Shown here piece after piece: positions 29,169 to 40,000 of a stretch of 64,000 nucleotides of DNA. Location: NCBI GenBank assembly GCA_027487245.1, contig JAIYDY010000002.1, positions 17,335-81,334 of the forward strand, read 5' to 3'. The stretch's first letter is position 1. Each line of letters starts with the position of its first letter. This DNA is from Hyphomicrobiales bacterium (GTDB lineage: Bacteria; Pseudomonadota; Alphaproteobacteria; Rhizobiales; Beijerinckiaceae). The notes beneath the pieces are model-generated. The model worked only from the letters and a program-made list of their open reading frames with translations, was not told where the DNA came from and did not search any database. A program made the position numbers and the translations under genes.

Positions 29169-29905
29169 TCCTGTTTCCCGCCATCGACCTCAAGAATGGC
29201 CAATGCGTCCGCCTGCGTCAGGGCGAGATGGACAGCGCCACGGTGTTCAGCGACGATCCCGCCGCCCAGGCGGCAAGCTTCGAGGCGCAGGGCTTCCGCT
29301 GGCTGCATGTGGTCGATCTTGATGGTGCCTTCGCCGGCAAGCCGATGAACGGGCAGGCCGTGGATGCGATCCTGGCGCGCGTGTCGTTCCCGGTGCAGCT
29401 CGGCGGCGGCATCCGCGATCTGGCCACGGTCGAGGGCTGGCTCGCCAAGGGCGTGGCCCGCGTCATCATCGGCACGGCTGCCGTCCGCGATCCGGCCTTC
29501 GTCAAGGCCGCCGCCCGCGCCCATCCCGGCCGCATCGTGGTCGGTATCGATGCACGGGACGGCTTCGTGGCCGTCGAGGGCTGGGCCGAAACCTCGGCGC
29601 TCAGCGCAGCCGACCTTGGCCGGCGCTTCGAGGATGCCGGCGTGGCAGCCATCGTCTACACCGACATTGCCCGCGACGGCATGTTGCAGGGTGTCAACTG
29701 GGAGGGCACGATCGGCCTTGCGCAGGCCTTGTCGATCCCTGTCATCGCGTCGGGCGGGCTGGCTTCGCTGGCCGATGTCGAGCGGCTGATGCAGCCTGAT
29801 GCCGCCCTTCTCGAAGGGGCGATCACCGGCCGCGCCCTTTATGATGGCCGGATCGATGCACAGGCGGCCCTGAAGCTGGTTGCCAGTCGGAGCCGCACCG
29901 CATGA
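29165..29905 (+). CDS. hisA: phosphoribosylformimino-5-aminoimidazole carboxamide ribotide isomerase
   Basis: 246 aa TIM barrel. It isomerises ProFAR to PRFAR. The N-terminal [20 protein letters not shown] carries the catalytic Asp (AIDLK). [20 protein letters not shown] and [18 protein letters not shown] hold the phosphate sites and the second catalytic Asp (TDIARDG). The C-terminus has [10 protein letters not shown]. It overlaps hisF by 4 bp. Confidence 0.97.
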   Translation: MILFPAIDLKNGQCVRLRQGEMDSATVFSDDPAAQAASFEAQGFRWLHVVDLDGAFAGKPMNGQAVDAILARVSFPVQLGGGIRDLATVEGWLAKGVARVIIGTAAVRDPAFVKAAARAHPGRIVVGIDARDGFVAVEGWAETSALSAADLGRRFEDAGVAAIVYTDIARDGMLQGVNWEGTIGLAQALSIPVIASGGLASLADVERLMQPDAALLEGAITGRALYDGRIDAQAALKLVASRSRTA

Positions 29906-30678
29906 CCCTCAAGACCCGCTTGATCCCCTGCCTCGACGTCAAGGATGGCCGTGTCGTCAAGGGCGTGCAGTTCGTCAACCTGCGTGATGCCGGAGACCCG
30001 GTGGAGGCTGCCAAAGCCTATGACGCCGCCGGTGCAGACGAATTGTGCTTCCTCGACATCAGCGCCAGCCACGAAGGGCGCGGCATCCTGCTCGATGTCG
30101 TGACGCGCACGGCGGAGGCCTGCTTCATGCCGCTTACGGTCGGTGGCGGCGTGCGCAGCACCGACGACATCCGCCGGCTTTTGCTGGCCGGTGCCGACAA
30201 GGTCTCGATCAACACCGCTGCCGTGACGCGCCGTGATTTCGTGCGCGAGGCTGCCGAGAAATTTGGTGCGCAGTGCATCGTCGTGGCCATCGACGCCAAG
30301 CGCGTCTCGGCGGACGGCGCACCGGCCCGTTTCGAGATCTTCACGCATGGCGGACGCACCCCGACCGGGCTCGACGCGGTGGCTTTTGCGCGCGAGGTCA
30401 CGGCGCTGGGGGCGGGCGAGCTGCTCGTCACCTCGATGGACCGCGACGGCATGAAGACCGGCTACGATGTGGCCCTGACCCGCGCCATCGCCGATGCGGT
30501 ATCCGTGCCGGTGATTGCGTCCGGCGGTGTCGGCACGCTCGATCATCTGGTGGAAGGCGTGACCCAAGGGCATGCCAGCGCCGTGCTGGCGGCCTCGATC
30601 TTCCACTTCGGCACCTTCAGCATCGGGCAAGCCAAGGCGCACATGGCGGCGGCCGGGCTGGCGATGCGGATCGATTGA
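29902..30678 (+). CDS. hisF: imidazole glycerol phosphate synthase, cyclase subunit
   Basis: 258 aa TIM barrel partner of HisH. It converts PRFAR and ammonia into IGP and [25 protein letters not shown] contains the catalytic Asp of the first strand; [20 protein letters not shown] and [20 protein letters not shown] contain the phosphate loops and the second Asp (DRDG). [10 protein letters not shown] closes the barrel. The ATG overlaps the hisA stop. Confidence 0.97.
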   Translation: MTLKTRLIPCLDVKDGRVVKGVQFVNLRDAGDPVEAAKAYDAAGADELCFLDISASHEGRGILLDVVTRTAEACFMPLTVGGGVRSTDDIRRLLLAGADKVSINTAAVTRRDFVREAAEKFGAQCIVVAIDAKRVSADGAPARFEIFTHGGRTPTGLDAVAFAREVTALGAGELLVTSMDRDGMKTGYDVALTRAIADAVSVPVIASGGVGTLDHLVEGVTQGHASAVLAASIFHFGTFSIGQAKAHMAAAGLAMRID

Positions 30679-30689
30679 GGAGCCCGCCG

Positions 30690-31037
30690 ATGCCCGCGCC
30701 CGCAAAACCGGCCTTCACGCTGTCCGATCTTGCCGACATCGTGCGTCAGCGCGCGTCGGCCTCGCCCGACCAAAGCTGGACCGCAAAGCTGCTTGCCTCC
30801 GGCCCCGAGCGCGTGGCGCGCAAGTTCGGCGAAGAAGCGCTGGAAGCCGTGATCGCGGCGGTGCAGGGCGACAAGGCAGCGCTGACCGCGGAGGCGGCGG
30901 ATGTGCTGTTCCATCTTCTGGTGCTGCTCGAAGCCGGCGGCATCGACCTCGACGATGTGATGAGCGAACTGGAAAGGCGCACAAGCCAGTCGGGACTTGC
31001 GGAAAAAGCGGCAAGAAGCTCTAAGTCAACCGATTGA
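30690..31037 (+). CDS. hisE: phosphoribosyl-ATP diphosphatase
   Basis: 115 aa MazG-like all-helical enzyme hydrolysing PR-ATP to PR-AMP. Metal-binding glutamates sit in [17 protein letters not shown] and [20 protein letters not shown] (the EE...E..D pattern). The ATG at 30690 has GAGGAG 7 bp upstream. The HisI half (cyclohydrolase) is not fused here. Confidence 0.95.
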   Translation: MPAPAKPAFTLSDLADIVRQRASASPDQSWTAKLLASGPERVARKFGEEALEAVIAAVQGDKAALTAEAADVLFHLLVLLEAGGIDLDDVMSELERRTSQSGLAEKAARSSKSTD

Positions 31038-31119
31038 AAGGCCTTGCAGCCCCGCACGGCACTGGCCACGGCACAGTGGCGAAGGCCGCTCCGACCGGCC
31101 CTGACGTTTTGAGACAGTG

Positions 31120-32094
31120 ATGGACCAGCGTGTGATCCCCACCCCGCCGGACGTGCCCGACCTGTCGCCCTACCGCGTGTTCTCGCGCGACGAGTGGGCT
31201 CATCTTCGGGCTGACACGCCGCTGACCTTGACCGTCAACGACATCGAGAAACTGCAATCGATCAACGATCCGATCTCGCTGGACGAGGTGGTGTCGATCT
31301 ACCTGCCGCTGTCACGGCTCCTGTCGGTCTATGTCGCGGCGGCGCAAGGCCTGTTCAAGGCGACCCAGCGCTTCCTCCAGGCGGAGGATGAGGTCAAGGT
31401 TCCTTATGTCATCGGCCTTGCGGGCTCTGTTGCTGCGGGCAAATCGACCACGGCGCGCGTCCTGACGGCGCTGCTCTCGCGCTGGCCCAACACGCCCAAG
31501 GTGAAGCTGATCACCACCGATGGCTTCCTGCTGCCCAATGCCGAACTTGCCGCGCGCGGGCTGATGGAGCGCAAGGGCTTTCCGGAGAGCTACGACAGCG
31601 CACGGCTCCTGCACTTCCTGTCGCAGGTCAAGGCGGGGCATCGGGTCGTGAAGGCCCCGGTCTATTCGCACCTTGTCTATGACGTGGTGCCCGGCGAGGA
31701 GATCGCGGTCGAGCGGCCCGACATCCTGATCGTGGAGGGCCTGAACGTCCTGCAACCTGCCCGCCTGCCCAAGGACGGCTCGGCCATCCCGTTCGTTTCC
31801 GACTTCTTCGATGTCTCGATCTATCTCGACGCCGACGAGGAAGACCTCAGGCGCTGGTACATCAACCGCTTCCTGCTGCTGCGGCAGACTGCCTTCCGCG
31901 ATCCGCGCTCGTTCTTCCGGAAATATGCCGATCTGACCGAAGCCGAGGCCCTTGAGATCGCCGAGAAGCTCTGGGACACCATCAACCTGCCGAACCTGCG
32001 CGAAAACATCCTTCCCACGCGCCAGCGGGCCAGCCTGATCCTGACCAAGGGTGCGAGCCATCGCATCCAGGACGTGGCGTTGCGCCGACTGTGA
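31120..32094 (+). CDS. coaA: type I pantothenate kinase
   Basis: 324 aa. It phosphorylates pantothenate in the first step of CoA synthesis. The P-loop is [17 protein letters not shown] near residue 94. [40 protein letters not shown] and [13 protein letters not shown] are bacterial CoaA signatures; [17 protein letters not shown] ends the fold. GTG at 31117 immediately precedes the ATG at 31120; I chose the ATG. It closes the his operon as in other Rhizobiales. Confidence 0.96.
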   Translation: MDQRVIPTPPDVPDLSPYRVFSRDEWAHLRADTPLTLTVNDIEKLQSINDPISLDEVVSIYLPLSRLLSVYVAAAQGLFKATQRFLQAEDEVKVPYVIGLAGSVAAGKSTTARVLTALLSRWPNTPKVKLITTDGFLLPNAELAARGLMERKGFPESYDSARLLHFLSQVKAGHRVVKAPVYSHLVYDVVPGEEIAVERPDILIVEGLNVLQPARLPKDGSAIPFVSDFFDVSIYLDADEEDLRRWYINRFLLLRQTAFRDPRSFFRKYADLTEAEALEIAEKLWDTINLPNLRENILPTRQRASLILTKGASHRIQDVALRRL

Positions 32095-32153
32095 CATGAC
32101 TCTGGCAACAGACACTGCGCTGATCGGCCAGCCTCCCAGCCGGCACGGCCCCG

Positions 32154-32606
32154 ATGCTTGAAGCGCTCGGCTCGCTGGCGGGTATGGCCGCCTCGGCCTT
32201 TCTGGCGGCGACCATCCTGCCCTTTCCATCGGAGGCCACATTTGCGGCCTTGCTGCATCGCGGCCAGGTCCCGCCACTGCTGCTGCTGGCCGTCGCCACC
32301 GTGTTCAACACACTTGGCTCGACGGTGAACTGGTGGGTCGGCAAGGTCATCGCCGACGGTGGTATCGCGCGGCTGCCACTGAGGCTCCGGCCGGATGTTG
32401 CCACGCTGGCAAAGGGAGAGCGCCTGTTTGCCCGCCACGGCTGGCTGGCGCTGCTGATGTCCTGGGTTCCGGGGATCGGTGATCTTGGCACGGTGGCGGC
32501 GGGGCTTTTGCACTATCCGCTGTCGCGTTTCGTGCTGTTCGTCGGGCTGGGCAAGGGGGCACGCTATGCGGCGATCTGGGCCGGCTGGATCGCCATTGCC
32601 GGCTGA
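32154..32606 (+). CDS. YqaA/DedA-like (VTT domain) inner-membrane protein
   Basis: 150 aa with four or five hydrophobic segments. The sequence ATILPFPSEATFAALLHRG at the N-terminus, NTLGSTVNWWVGK in the middle, and LLMSWVPGIGDLGTVAAGLL with the G-D-P/G re-entrant-like loop match YqaA proteins of the DedA/VTT superfamily, which are implicated in lipid or ion movement. Its substrate is unknown. It lies 59 bp after coaA on the same strand. Confidence 0.85.
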   Translation: MLEALGSLAGMAASAFLAATILPFPSEATFAALLHRGQVPPLLLLAVATVFNTLGSTVNWWVGKVIADGGIARLPLRLRPDVATLAKGERLFARHGWLALLMSWVPGIGDLGTVAAGLLHYPLSRFVLFVGLGKGARYAAIWAGWIAIAG

Positions 32607-32715
32607 CCGACCGCGTTTGATCCCGCGAGGCGGATGGGCTAGATCATTGCCCCTGACTACCGGAGCCATCCGGGTCTCTTCTCCCACCTTCAAGACCCAT
32701 CACAAGGACATTTCG

Positions 32716-33066
32716 ATGAGCATCGAGCGTTTCGGCGTCGGCCCCCGCATGAGCATGGCCGTTGCCCATGGCCAGACCGTCTATCTTGCCGGCCATGTTG
32801 CCAGCAATCCGAAGGGCACGTCAGTGACCGAACAGACCCGCGACATCCTGGCCCAGATCGAGGCCCGTCTCGTTGAAGCCGGCAGCGACAAGAGCAAGAT
32901 CCTCAGCGCCAACATCTGGCTGACCGACATGGCCACCTTCGCCGAGATGAACGCCGTCTGGGATGCCTGGGTGGTCAAGGGCCACACGCCGGCCCGCGCC
33001 ACCGTCAAGGCGGATCTGGCAACGCCGGACTACAAGGTCGAGATCATGGTGACGGCTGCGCGCTGA
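32716..33066 (+). CDS. RidA/YjgF family protein
   Basis: 116 aa trimeric RidA fold. RidA hydrolyses reactive enamine/imine intermediates from PLP enzymes; other subgroups have other or unknown roles. GQTVYLAGHVASNPKGTSVT and SKILSANIWLTDMATFAEMN are typical, and GHTPARATVKADLATPDYKV holds the catalytic Arg (PARATV). It converges with truB. Confidence 0.92.
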   Translation: MSIERFGVGPRMSMAVAHGQTVYLAGHVASNPKGTSVTEQTRDILAQIEARLVEAGSDKSKILSANIWLTDMATFAEMNAVWDAWVVKGHTPARATVKADLATPDYKVEIMVTAAR

Positions 33067-33098
33067 GCCATCTGCGGAAGACCAGACCTGGCGAGGCC

Positions 33099-34052
33099 TC
33101 AGCCTCCGCCAAGATGAAACACCCGGCGCGGATGCAACTCGCCGTGGATGACCTGCCCGATCGCGATGAGCTGGCCCTGGCAGAACACTGCCACGGCCTC
33201 TTCCTCGATGGGCGCACCGGCCCCGCGCAGCAGGCAGGACTGGCCGCGCGCCATGCGCCCGGCATCGTTGCGACTGACGTTGATCGCCGGAATCTCGCCC
33301 AGAGCGCGGTCCACCGGGCTGATCAGCTCCGTGGGATCGGTGCCGTCACGCCTGGCCTGTTCGAGCAGTGCCAACGGTGTCGCGTCAGCCTCGGTGAAAG
33401 GCCCGACACGGGTCCGTCGCAGGGCCGTGACGTGGCCGAAGCAGCCGAGCATGCGCCCGAAATCACGGGCCAGAGCCCGAACATAGGTGCCCTTGCCGCA
33501 TTCCGCCTCGAAGGTCGACGAGTCGCCATCGTGCGCCGTCAGCCTCAGGGCATCGATCTCGACAGGACGCGCCTCGAGCGTCACCTCTTCGCCATCACGG
33601 GCCAGATCATAGGCACGCTCGCCCGCAATCTTGATGGCCGAGAACTTGGGCGGCACCTGCTGCACCGTGCCGGTGAAGCCCGGAAGGATGGCTTCGATGG
33701 CGCTGCGTGTCGGTCGCTCCGCACTTGAGCGGACAACACTGCCCTCAGCGTCGTCGGTCGTCGTCTCCGCGCCCCAGGTCACCGTGAACCTGTAGGCCTT
33801 GCGGCCATCCATCACGAAGGGAACTGTCTTGGTGGCCTCGCCCATGGCAATCGGCAGGATGCCGGAGGCCAACGGGTCGAGCGTGCCGGCATGGCCGGCC
33901 TTCCTGGCATGGAAGACGCGCTTGACGATGGCGACCGCGTGCGTCGACGTCTCGTTGACGGGCTTGTCGAGGATCAGCCAGCCGTGCACATCGCGCTTTT
34001 TTGGGCGCTGGACCTGCGGCGCGAGGGCCGGCGGCGAGCCGGTTTCAGACAT
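33099..34052 (-). CDS. truB: tRNA pseudouridine(55) synthase
   Basis: 317 aa. It isomerises U55 in the T-loop of tRNAs. [20 protein letters not shown] starts the fold. The catalytic Asp lies in [20 protein letters not shown]. SKxxG-type and C-terminal PUA-like features follow. The ATG at 34052 overlaps the rbfA end by 8 bp, indicating coupling. Most Rhizobiales continue with rpsO and pnp; here the operon ends and ridA faces it. Confidence 0.96.
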   Translation of the reverse strand: MSETGSPPALAPQVQRPKKRDVHGWLILDKPVNETSTHAVAIVKRVFHARKAGHAGTLDPLASGILPIAMGEATKTVPFVMDGRKAYRFTVTWGAETTTDDAEGSVVRSSAERPTRSAIEAILPGFTGTVQQVPPKFSAIKIAGERAYDLARDGEEVTLEARPVEIDALRLTAHDGDSSTFEAECGKGTYVRALARDFGRMLGCFGHVTALRRTRVGPFTEADATPLALLEQARRDGTDPTELISPVDRALGEIPAINVSRNDAGRMARGQSCLLRGAGAPIEEEAVAVFCQGQLIAIGQVIHGELHPRRVFHLGGG

Positions 34053-34485
34053 CGGCATCATCCGCCTTGTTCTCGCTATCCGCCTCGGATGGGCGCACCA
34101 GGTCACGGCGCACCTTGTCGGAGTAGAGCAGACGATCAATGCGCAGAGCCTCGTCGAAGGCTTCATCGCGGCGGAAGCGCAGTTCCGGAGCGAACTTGAG
34201 GTTGACGCGATGGGCGATCTCGCCGCGCAGGTAGCGCTTGTGGCTGTCGAGTGCGGCGATCACGGGCTTTTCGTCCTGTCCACCGAGCGGCATGATGTAA
34301 CAGGTCGCGAGCTTCAGGTCTGGCGAGAGCCTGACCTGGGTGACCGAAATCACATAGCGCGCCAGCACGTCGTCGTGGATCTCGCCGCGCGACAGGATCG
34401 CCGCCAGTTCGTGGCGGATCAGCTCGGCCACGCGCAACTGGCGCTGGCTCGGGGCCTTGGGGCTTCGGGATACAGGTTTTGCCAT
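34045..34485 (-). CDS. rbfA: 30S ribosome-binding factor A
   Basis: 146 aa KH-like protein needed for 16S rRNA 5'-end maturation and cold growth. Typical features: [20 protein letters not shown] at the N-terminus and the core [20 protein letters not shown] before [17 protein letters not shown]. The acidic tail is variable. It lies 110 bp downstream of infB with a perfect hairpin in the gap. Confidence 0.96.
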   Translation of the reverse strand: MAKPVSRSPKAPSQRQLRVAELIRHELAAILSRGEIHDDVLARYVISVTQVRLSPDLKLATCYIMPLGGQDEKPVIAALDSHKRYLRGEIAHRVNLKFAPELRFRRDEAFDEALRIDRLLYSDKVRRDLVRPSEADSENKADDADV

Positions 34486-34531
34486 GATGCGCTCTCCGGG
34501 GTCGGACCGGAAGGACGTTGAAATCGGACGG

Positions 34532-34555
34532 CCGGCCCTGACGCATCAGGGCCGG
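34532..34555. repeat. 10-bp perfect hairpin between infB and rbfA
   Basis: CCGGCCCTGA and TCAGGGCCGG pair with a CGCA loop. There is no T-run on either strand, so it is unlikely to be a full terminator. In the infB-rbfA mRNA it would form a very stable stem that could separate mRNA segments or act as an RNase processing site. Confidence 0.6.
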
Positions 34556-34595
34556 AACTGTCAGTGAGGTCGCGTATGCTGGCCCAGGCTCTCCC

Positions 34596-37500
34596 TCACA
34601 GGGAGCGCTTGATTTCCTCGACGCGGTAGCACTCGACCACGTCGCCGGCCCGGATGTCCTGATAGTTCTCGAAGGACATGCCGCATTCCTGGCCGACCTG
34701 AACCTCCTTCACATCATCCTTGAAGCGCTTCAGCGTCGAGAGCTTGCCTTCGTGGATGACCGTGTTGTCGCGGATCAGGCGGACATGCTGGCCGCGTTCG
34801 ATCATGCCTTCGGTGACACGGCAGCCGGCGATCTTGCCGACCTTGGTGATGTTGAAGATTTCCAGCATCGTGGCCGTGCCCAGCATGGTTTCACGCAAGG
34901 TCGGTGCGAGCAGGCCGGACATCGCCGCCTTCACGTCATCCACCAGATCGTAGATGATGTTGTAGTAGCGGATTTCGACACCGGCGCGCTCGGCGGACTC
35001 GCGCGCTTCCTTGTTGGCACGGACGTTGAAGCCGATCACGACCGCGCCGGATGCCTGCGCCAGCGTGACATCGGACTCGTTGATGCCGCCCACGCCCGAC
35101 AGCAGGACACGGGCACGAACCTCGTCATTGCCGAGCTTGTCGAGGGCACCGACGATGGCTTCGACCGAGCCCTGCACGTCGCCCTTGACAAGAAGCGGGA
35201 ACTCCTTGCGGCCCGCACTGGCTTTCAGGTCGCGCATCATGTCGACGAGCGACCGGCCGGCACCTGAGGTGCCGCGCGCGGCTGCGATGTCGCGCTTCTG
35301 GCGGACGCGGTAGTCGGTGATCTCGCGGGCGCGGGCTTCGGAATCGACCACCGCAACGCGGTCGCCGGCCTCCGGAGTGCCATTGAAGCCGAGGACTTCC
35401 ACGGGCTGCGAGGGTGGTGCTTCCTTCATGGTGGCACCGGTGTCGCCGATCAGGGCACGCACGCGGCCCCATTCGGAGCCTGCGACGATGATGTCGCCGG
35501 GGCGCAGTGTGCCGCGCTGGACCAGAACCGTGGCCACCGGGCCGCGGCCGCGGTCGAGCTTGGCTTCGATGACGGTGCCTTCCGCAGGGCGGTCCGGATT
35601 GGCGGTGAGATTCAGCAATTCAGCCTGAAGCGCGATGGCTTCGAGCAGCTTGTCGAGATTGAGCCGGGTCTTGGCCGACAATTCGATCTCGAGCACATCG
35701 CCGCCAAGGCTCTCGACCTGGATCTCGTGCTGGAGCAGGTCGGTCTTGACGCGCTCCGGCTTGGCGTCGGGCAGGTCGATCTTGTTGATCGCCACGATCA
35801 GCGGCACCTTGGCCGCCTTGGCGTGGTTGATGGCCTCGATGGTCTGCGGCATCACCGAATCGTTGGCTGCAACCACAAGGACCACGATGTCCGTGACCTT
35901 GGCGCCGCGGGCACGCATCTGGGTGAAGGCCGCGTGGCCTGGCGTATCGATGAAGGTGACACGGGCCCCTGACGGGGTCGAGACCTGGTAGGCGCCGATG
36001 TGCTGGGTGATGCCGCCGGCTTCGCCGGAGACCACGTTGGTCTGCCGGATGGCGTCGAGCAGCGACGTCTTGCCATGGTCGACATGGCCCATGATGGTCA
36101 CGACTGCGGGGCGCGGGCTGAGCGCGCCATCATCGTCGGGCAGGTTGAACAGGCCATCCTCGACGTCGGCCTCGGCCACGCGCTTGACGGTGTGGCCCAT
36201 GTCCTCGGCGATGAGCTGGGCCGTGGCAGCATCGACCACATCCGTGATCTTCAGCATCTGGCCCTGCTTCATCAGGAAGCGGATCACATCCACCGCACGT
36301 TCGGACATGCGGTTGGCAAGTTCCTGGATGGTGATCGTCTCGGGGACGATGACCTCACGGGAGAGCTTTTCCTTCGGCTCGCTCGAACCGCGCTGGCCGC
36401 TCATGCGCTGCACGCGGCGGCGGAAGGCCGCAACCGAGCGCATGCGTTCGGCATCGGCATCAAGGGCGTTGGTCAGGGTCAGGCGACCGCGACTCTTGTC
36501 ACCGCCAACCTTTGGAACACGAACCTCGGTGCTGCCGGGTTTGGCAGCCCCGCCGGGGCCGCGGCGCACACTGGCGCGATCGTCGTCGTCGCCGCGCGGG
36601 CGGGCCGTTCCGGGTGCGGCGCGGCGCGGCGCGCTCAGGTCGAGAGGTGGTGCCTCGCCGGCGCTGGTCCGCAGCATGCGGGCCCCGGAGGGAGCCCCGA
36701 ATCCTCCGGCAGGGCGCGGTCCGCGCGGTCCATCACCATCGGTGCGGGGTCGGAAGCCTCCTTCGGGACGCGGCGCGCCGCCATCCGGGCGCGTGCCACG
36801 ATAGCCGCCACCCTCGGGGCGGGGCCCTGCGCCATCCGGCCTTGGGCCACGATAGCCGCCTTCGGGACGCGGGGCGTCGGGGCGGGCACTGCGATAACCG
36901 GAATCGGGACGCGGTGCGCCGCCCTCGGGGCGCGGTCCGCGGAAACCGCCATCAGGGCGCGGCGCGTCGGAGCGCATCGCCGGGCGATCGCCTTCGGGAC
37001 GGGCCGGCCGGTCCTCGCGCGGAGTGCGCGGAATGTCGATGCGTGGCGGGCGCCCATCCATGCGGAACGGACGGCCATCCGGGCGCGGAGCCGCAGGGGC
37101 CGGTGCCCCGGCAATCGGCGCGCGCGGGGCGGGAGCGCCCTCGTCAGCCACGCGGCGAACGGCCTCGTCGCGGCCGCGGCGGCGGAAATCATCCTCGGCT
37201 CGGCGGCGTTCTTCTTCCTCGCGCTGGCGCTGGGCAGCGGCTTCGCGCTCCGAGCGCTCGCGCTCTTCGCGGGAAGCCCGGGCGCGGGCATCTTCCTCGG
37301 CGCGGCGGCGTTCTTCGGTTTCGCGGCCGCTGTAATCGGCCAGGGCGCGGGTGCGCGCATCCTGCTCGTCGGCGGACAGCGTGCGCAGGACCATGCTGGC
37401 TGCGGGCTTTGCCGGCGCGGCAGGCGGGGCCGCAGCCGGGACGGGCGCCGGCGCAGGAGCGGCGGCCACGGGAGGCGGGGGTGCCGGGCGAGGCTGGACG

Positions 37501-37685
37501 GCACCATGATGCGACACGTCCGAAGGGCCAGAAATGCGGCGCTTGACCTCGACCACCACCGACTTCGAGCGACCATGGGAGAAGCTCTGCTTCACCGTGT
37601 TCTGCTCGACCGGGCGCTTCAGCGTCAGGGTCTTGGGCGGCGACACAGTCAGGGTCTTGTCGCCGGGGTTCTTTGGATCGGTCAT
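34596..37685 (-). CDS. infB: translation initiation factor IF-2
   Basis: 1029 aa, longer than the 890 aa of E. coli. The N-terminal half is low-complexity: an Ala/Pro stretch (about 63-97), a charged Arg/Glu helix likely to be coiled coil (about 108-180), and R-P-(D/E)-G-G-type repeats (about 241-330). The conserved part begins near residue 445 (IF2_N), with the G domain at [19 protein letters not shown] (G1 about 533-540), [16 protein letters not shown] and [11 protein letters not shown]. Domains II-IV follow to the C-terminus. It brings fMet-tRNA to the 30S subunit. It overlaps ylxR by 4 bp. Confidence 0.97.
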   Translation of the reverse strand: MTDPKNPGDKTLTVSPPKTLTLKRPVEQNTVKQSFSHGRSKSVVVEVKRRISGPSDVSHHGAVQPRPAPPPPVAAAPAPAPVPAAAPPAAPAKPAASMVLRTLSADEQDARTRALADYSGRETEERRRAEEDARARASREERERSEREAAAQRQREEEERRRAEDDFRRRGRDEAVRRVADEGAPAPRAPIAGAPAPAAPRPDGRPFRMDGRPPRIDIPRTPREDRPARPEGDRPAMRSDAPRPDGGFRGPRPEGGAPRPDSGYRSARPDAPRPEGGYRGPRPDGAGPRPEGGGYRGTRPDGGAPRPEGGFRPRTDGDGPRGPRPAGGFGAPSGARMLRTSAGEAPPLDLSAPRRAAPGTARPRGDDDDRASVRRGPGGAAKPGSTEVRVPKVGGDKSRGRLTLTNALDADAERMRSVAAFRRRVQRMSGQRGSSEPKEKLSREVIVPETITIQELANRMSERAVDVIRFLMKQGQMLKITDVVDAATAQLIAEDMGHTVKRVAEADVEDGLFNLPDDDGALSPRPAVVTIMGHVDHGKTSLLDAIRQTNVVSGEAGGITQHIGAYQVSTPSGARVTFIDTPGHAAFTQMRARGAKVTDIVVLVVAANDSVMPQTIEAINHAKAAKVPLIVAINKIDLPDAKPERVKTDLLQHEIQVESLGGDVLEIELSAKTRLNLDKLLEAIALQAELLNLTANPDRPAEGTVIEAKLDRGRGPVATVLVQRGTLRPGDIIVAGSEWGRVRALIGDTGATMKEAPPSQPVEVLGFNGTPEAGDRVAVVDSEARAREITDYRVRQKRDIAAARGTSGAGRSLVDMMRDLKASAGRKEFPLLVKGDVQGSVEAIVGALDKLGNDEVRARVLLSGVGGINESDVTLAQASGAVVIGFNVRANKEARESAERAGVEIRYYNIIYDLVDDVKAAMSGLLAPTLRETMLGTATMLEIFNITKVGKIAGCRVTEGMIERGQHVRLIRDNTVIHEGKLSTLKRFKDDVKEVQVGQECGMSFENYQDIRAGDVVECYRVEEIKRSL
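36696..36965 (-). repeat. RPDGG/RPEGG peptide repeats within infB
   Basis: Residues about 241-330 of IF-2 are built from degenerate units of 8-11 residues such as [19 protein letters not shown] and [10 protein letters not shown]. The DNA shows matching tandem degeneracy. It is a disordered, Gly/Arg/Pro-rich linker whose copy number is likely to vary among strains. Confidence 0.8.
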
Positions 37686-38374
37686 TCCGATGTGGGTCCT
37701 GCGGTTACAGTCTTTGTCTCGGTCGCGTCAGCGGGCGGACCTGCTTCTGGCAATGGTCTTGTCCGAAAATGCACGAGCCGACGCCAGCGATCGAGGAAAG
37801 CCCCAGCCGCAGCGCCATCTTTGACCGCTGCATGTATCACAAGGTCCCGCCCCAAAGCCAACGCCAAATCACGGCTCGTGAAACAATCGGCAACAGGGAT
37901 GCGGGCGGCATGATCGCCGTGCCGGCGGGTGGCCACCTGCTGGAGCTTGCGGCGGCCATCCTCCGCTCCGTCGCTGGCCTCAAGCCAGATGGCAGGCCGC
38001 TGATGGCCGCCAAGAGCAGACTCGACCTTGCCGAAGCCGGAGACCACCAGCCCGGCCTTGTTGGCGAAGGACAGCGACTGCAGGGCATCGCGCGACAGCA
38101 AGTGATCGATTTCGTCGGCCAGTGCCTCCGAGACCACGACAGGCCGCTTCAGCGAGCGCGCGAAGGCTTTTGTGCGAATGGCCAGTTCAACAGCAGGCCG
38201 CGACAAGGCTGTCCAGACACCCCGGCCCGGCAGCTTGCGCCGGATATCCGGCACCAGCTGCCCATCCGGGCCGGCGACAAACCTGAGCAGGTCATCGACA
38301 GGCAGCGTGAGCCGGGTCGCGACGCAGCGCCGTTCGCTGTCAGACAAGCCTTCGTCCCGCGCGTCGCGTTCCAT
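37682..38374 (-). CDS. ylxR: YlxR-type RNA-binding protein (DUF448)
   Basis: 230 aa. The N-terminal DUF448/YlxR domain carries [19 protein letters not shown] and the [10 protein letters not shown] signature. The central part, [20 protein letters not shown] through [17 protein letters not shown], is an L7Ae-like module often fused in alphaproteobacteria. The C-terminal 60 residues are variable. It is conserved between nusA and infB; YlxR acts on RNA or transcription in other bacteria, but the details here are unknown. Confidence 0.92.
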   Translation of the reverse strand: MERDARDEGLSDSERRCVATRLTLPVDDLLRFVAGPDGQLVPDIRRKLPGRGVWTALSRPAVELAIRTKAFARSLKRPVVVSEALADEIDHLLSRDALQSLSFANKAGLVVSGFGKVESALGGHQRPAIWLEASDGAEDGRRKLQQVATRRHGDHAARIPVADCFTSRDLALALGRDLVIHAAVKDGAAAGAFLDRWRRLVHFRTRPLPEAGPPADATETKTVTAGPTSE

Positions 38375-38407
38375 CCTTGCTGCCTGCCCGCTTCACCGGA
38401 CCTGCGC

Positions 38408-39997
38408 TCAGGCCTCCACTTCGCCGGATTCCGGCTCGGCCTCCGCTGCGGGCGCTTCGATCCAACCTGCCTTGACGCGGGCGGCCATGATCATGGCCTC
38501 GGCGTCGTCGCGCGACAGGTTGAAGCTGTCGAGGAACCCGGCATGCCGGGTGGTCTCGCCCTGCTTGCGCTCGGTGTAGCCGATCAGGTCATCGGTGGCG
38601 CAGCCTGCCAGATCCTCGATCGACTTCACGTCGTTCTCGCCCAGCGCGACCATCATCGCGGTGGTGATGCCGTCGATCTCGCGGACCGCGTCGAGGACGC
38701 CGAGTTCCTGACGGCGCGCGTCGAACTCCGCCTCACGCTCGGCCAGATAGCCGAGGGCGCGATTCTGGATCTCGCTCGCCGTGTCTTCGTCGAAGCCCTG
38801 GATGCCCGCCAGTTCGGGCAAATCGACATAGGCGACCTCCTCGACCGTGCGGAAACCTTCGGAGGCCAGCAGCTGGCCGACCACCTCGTCGACGTTCATG
38901 GCGGACATGAACAGCTCGGTGCGGCTCAGGAATTCCTTCTGGCGACGCTCGGATTCCTCGGCTTCGGTCAGGATGTCGATGTTCCAGCCGGTCAGCTGCG
39001 AAGCGAGACGGACATTTTGCCCACGACGGCCAATGGCCAGCGAGAGCTGCTCGTCCGGCACGACGACCTCGATCTTGTCGGCCTCTTCGTCGAGCACGAC
39101 CTTGGCGACCTCGGCGGGCTGGAGCGCGTTGACGATGAAGGTGGCGATATCCTGCGACCACGGAATGATGTCGACCTTCTCGCCCTGCAACTCGCCGACG
39201 ACAGCCTGCACGCGGCTGCCGCGCATGCCGACGCAGGCGCCGACCGGATCGATCGAGGAATCGCGGCTGATCACAGCGATCTTGGCGCGCGAGCCCGGAT
39301 CGCGGGCCACGGCCTTGATCTCGACAATGCCGTCATAGATCTCGGGCACTTCCTGGCCGAAGAGCTTGGCCATGAACTGCGGATGGGTGCGGGACAGGAA
39401 GATCTGTGGGCCGCGCTGCTCGCGCCGCACATCATAGACATAGGCGCGGATGCGGTCGGAGACCTTGAAGGTTTCGCGCGGGATCAGCTCGTCGCGGCGG
39501 ATGATGCCTTCGCCACGACCCAGATCGACGAAGACATTGCCATATTCGACGCGCTTGACCACGCCGTTGATGATGTCGCCGATGCGATCCTTGTATTCAT
39601 CGAACTGGTGGTCACGCTCGGCCTCGCGCACCTTCTGGACGATGACCTGCTTGGCCGACTGGGCGGCGATGCGGCCGAAATCGAAGGGCGGCAGGGGATC
39701 GGAGATGACATCGCCGGCCTGGGCGGCGGGGTTCTTGCGGCGCGCCTCGCTCAGGCTGATCTCGATGGCGTCGTTCTCGACCTGCTCGACCACCTGAAGG
39801 TGGCGCGAAAGGCGCAACTCGCCGGTCTTGGGGTGAATTTCGGCATGGACATCCGTCTCCGCGCCGTAGCGGGAGCGGGCCGCCTTGGCGATGGCATCCT
39901 CCATGGCACCGACCACGATCTGGCGGTCGATGGACTTCTCGCGGGCGACCGCGTCGGCGATCTGCAACAGCTCAAGGCGATTGGCGCTGACGACCAT
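38408..39997 (-). CDS. nusA: transcription termination/antitermination factor NusA
   Basis: 529 aa. Order: N-terminal RNA-polymerase-binding domain (about 1-130), S1 domain (about 135-200, [20 protein letters not shown]), two KH domains (about 230-345, including [20 protein letters not shown] and [18 protein letters not shown]), and C-terminal acidic/HhH repeats (about 350-529). It affects pausing, termination and antitermination. It follows rimP by 3 bp. Confidence 0.97.
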   Translation of the reverse strand: MVVSANRLELLQIADAVAREKSIDRQIVVGAMEDAIAKAARSRYGAETDVHAEIHPKTGELRLSRHLQVVEQVENDAIEISLSEARRKNPAAQAGDVISDPLPPFDFGRIAAQSAKQVIVQKVREAERDHQFDEYKDRIGDIINGVVKRVEYGNVFVDLGRGEGIIRRDELIPRETFKVSDRIRAYVYDVRREQRGPQIFLSRTHPQFMAKLFGQEVPEIYDGIVEIKAVARDPGSRAKIAVISRDSSIDPVGACVGMRGSRVQAVVGELQGEKVDIIPWSQDIATFIVNALQPAEVAKVVLDEEADKIEVVVPDEQLSLAIGRRGQNVRLASQLTGWNIDILTEAEESERRQKEFLSRTELFMSAMNVDEVVGQLLASEGFRTVEEVAYVDLPELAGIQGFDEDTASEIQNRALGYLAEREAEFDARRQELGVLDAVREIDGITTAMMVALGENDVKSIEDLAGCATDDLIGYTERKQGETTRHAGFLDSFNLSRDDAEAMIMAARVKAGWIEAPAAEAEPESGEVEA

Positions 39998-40000
39998 GGC

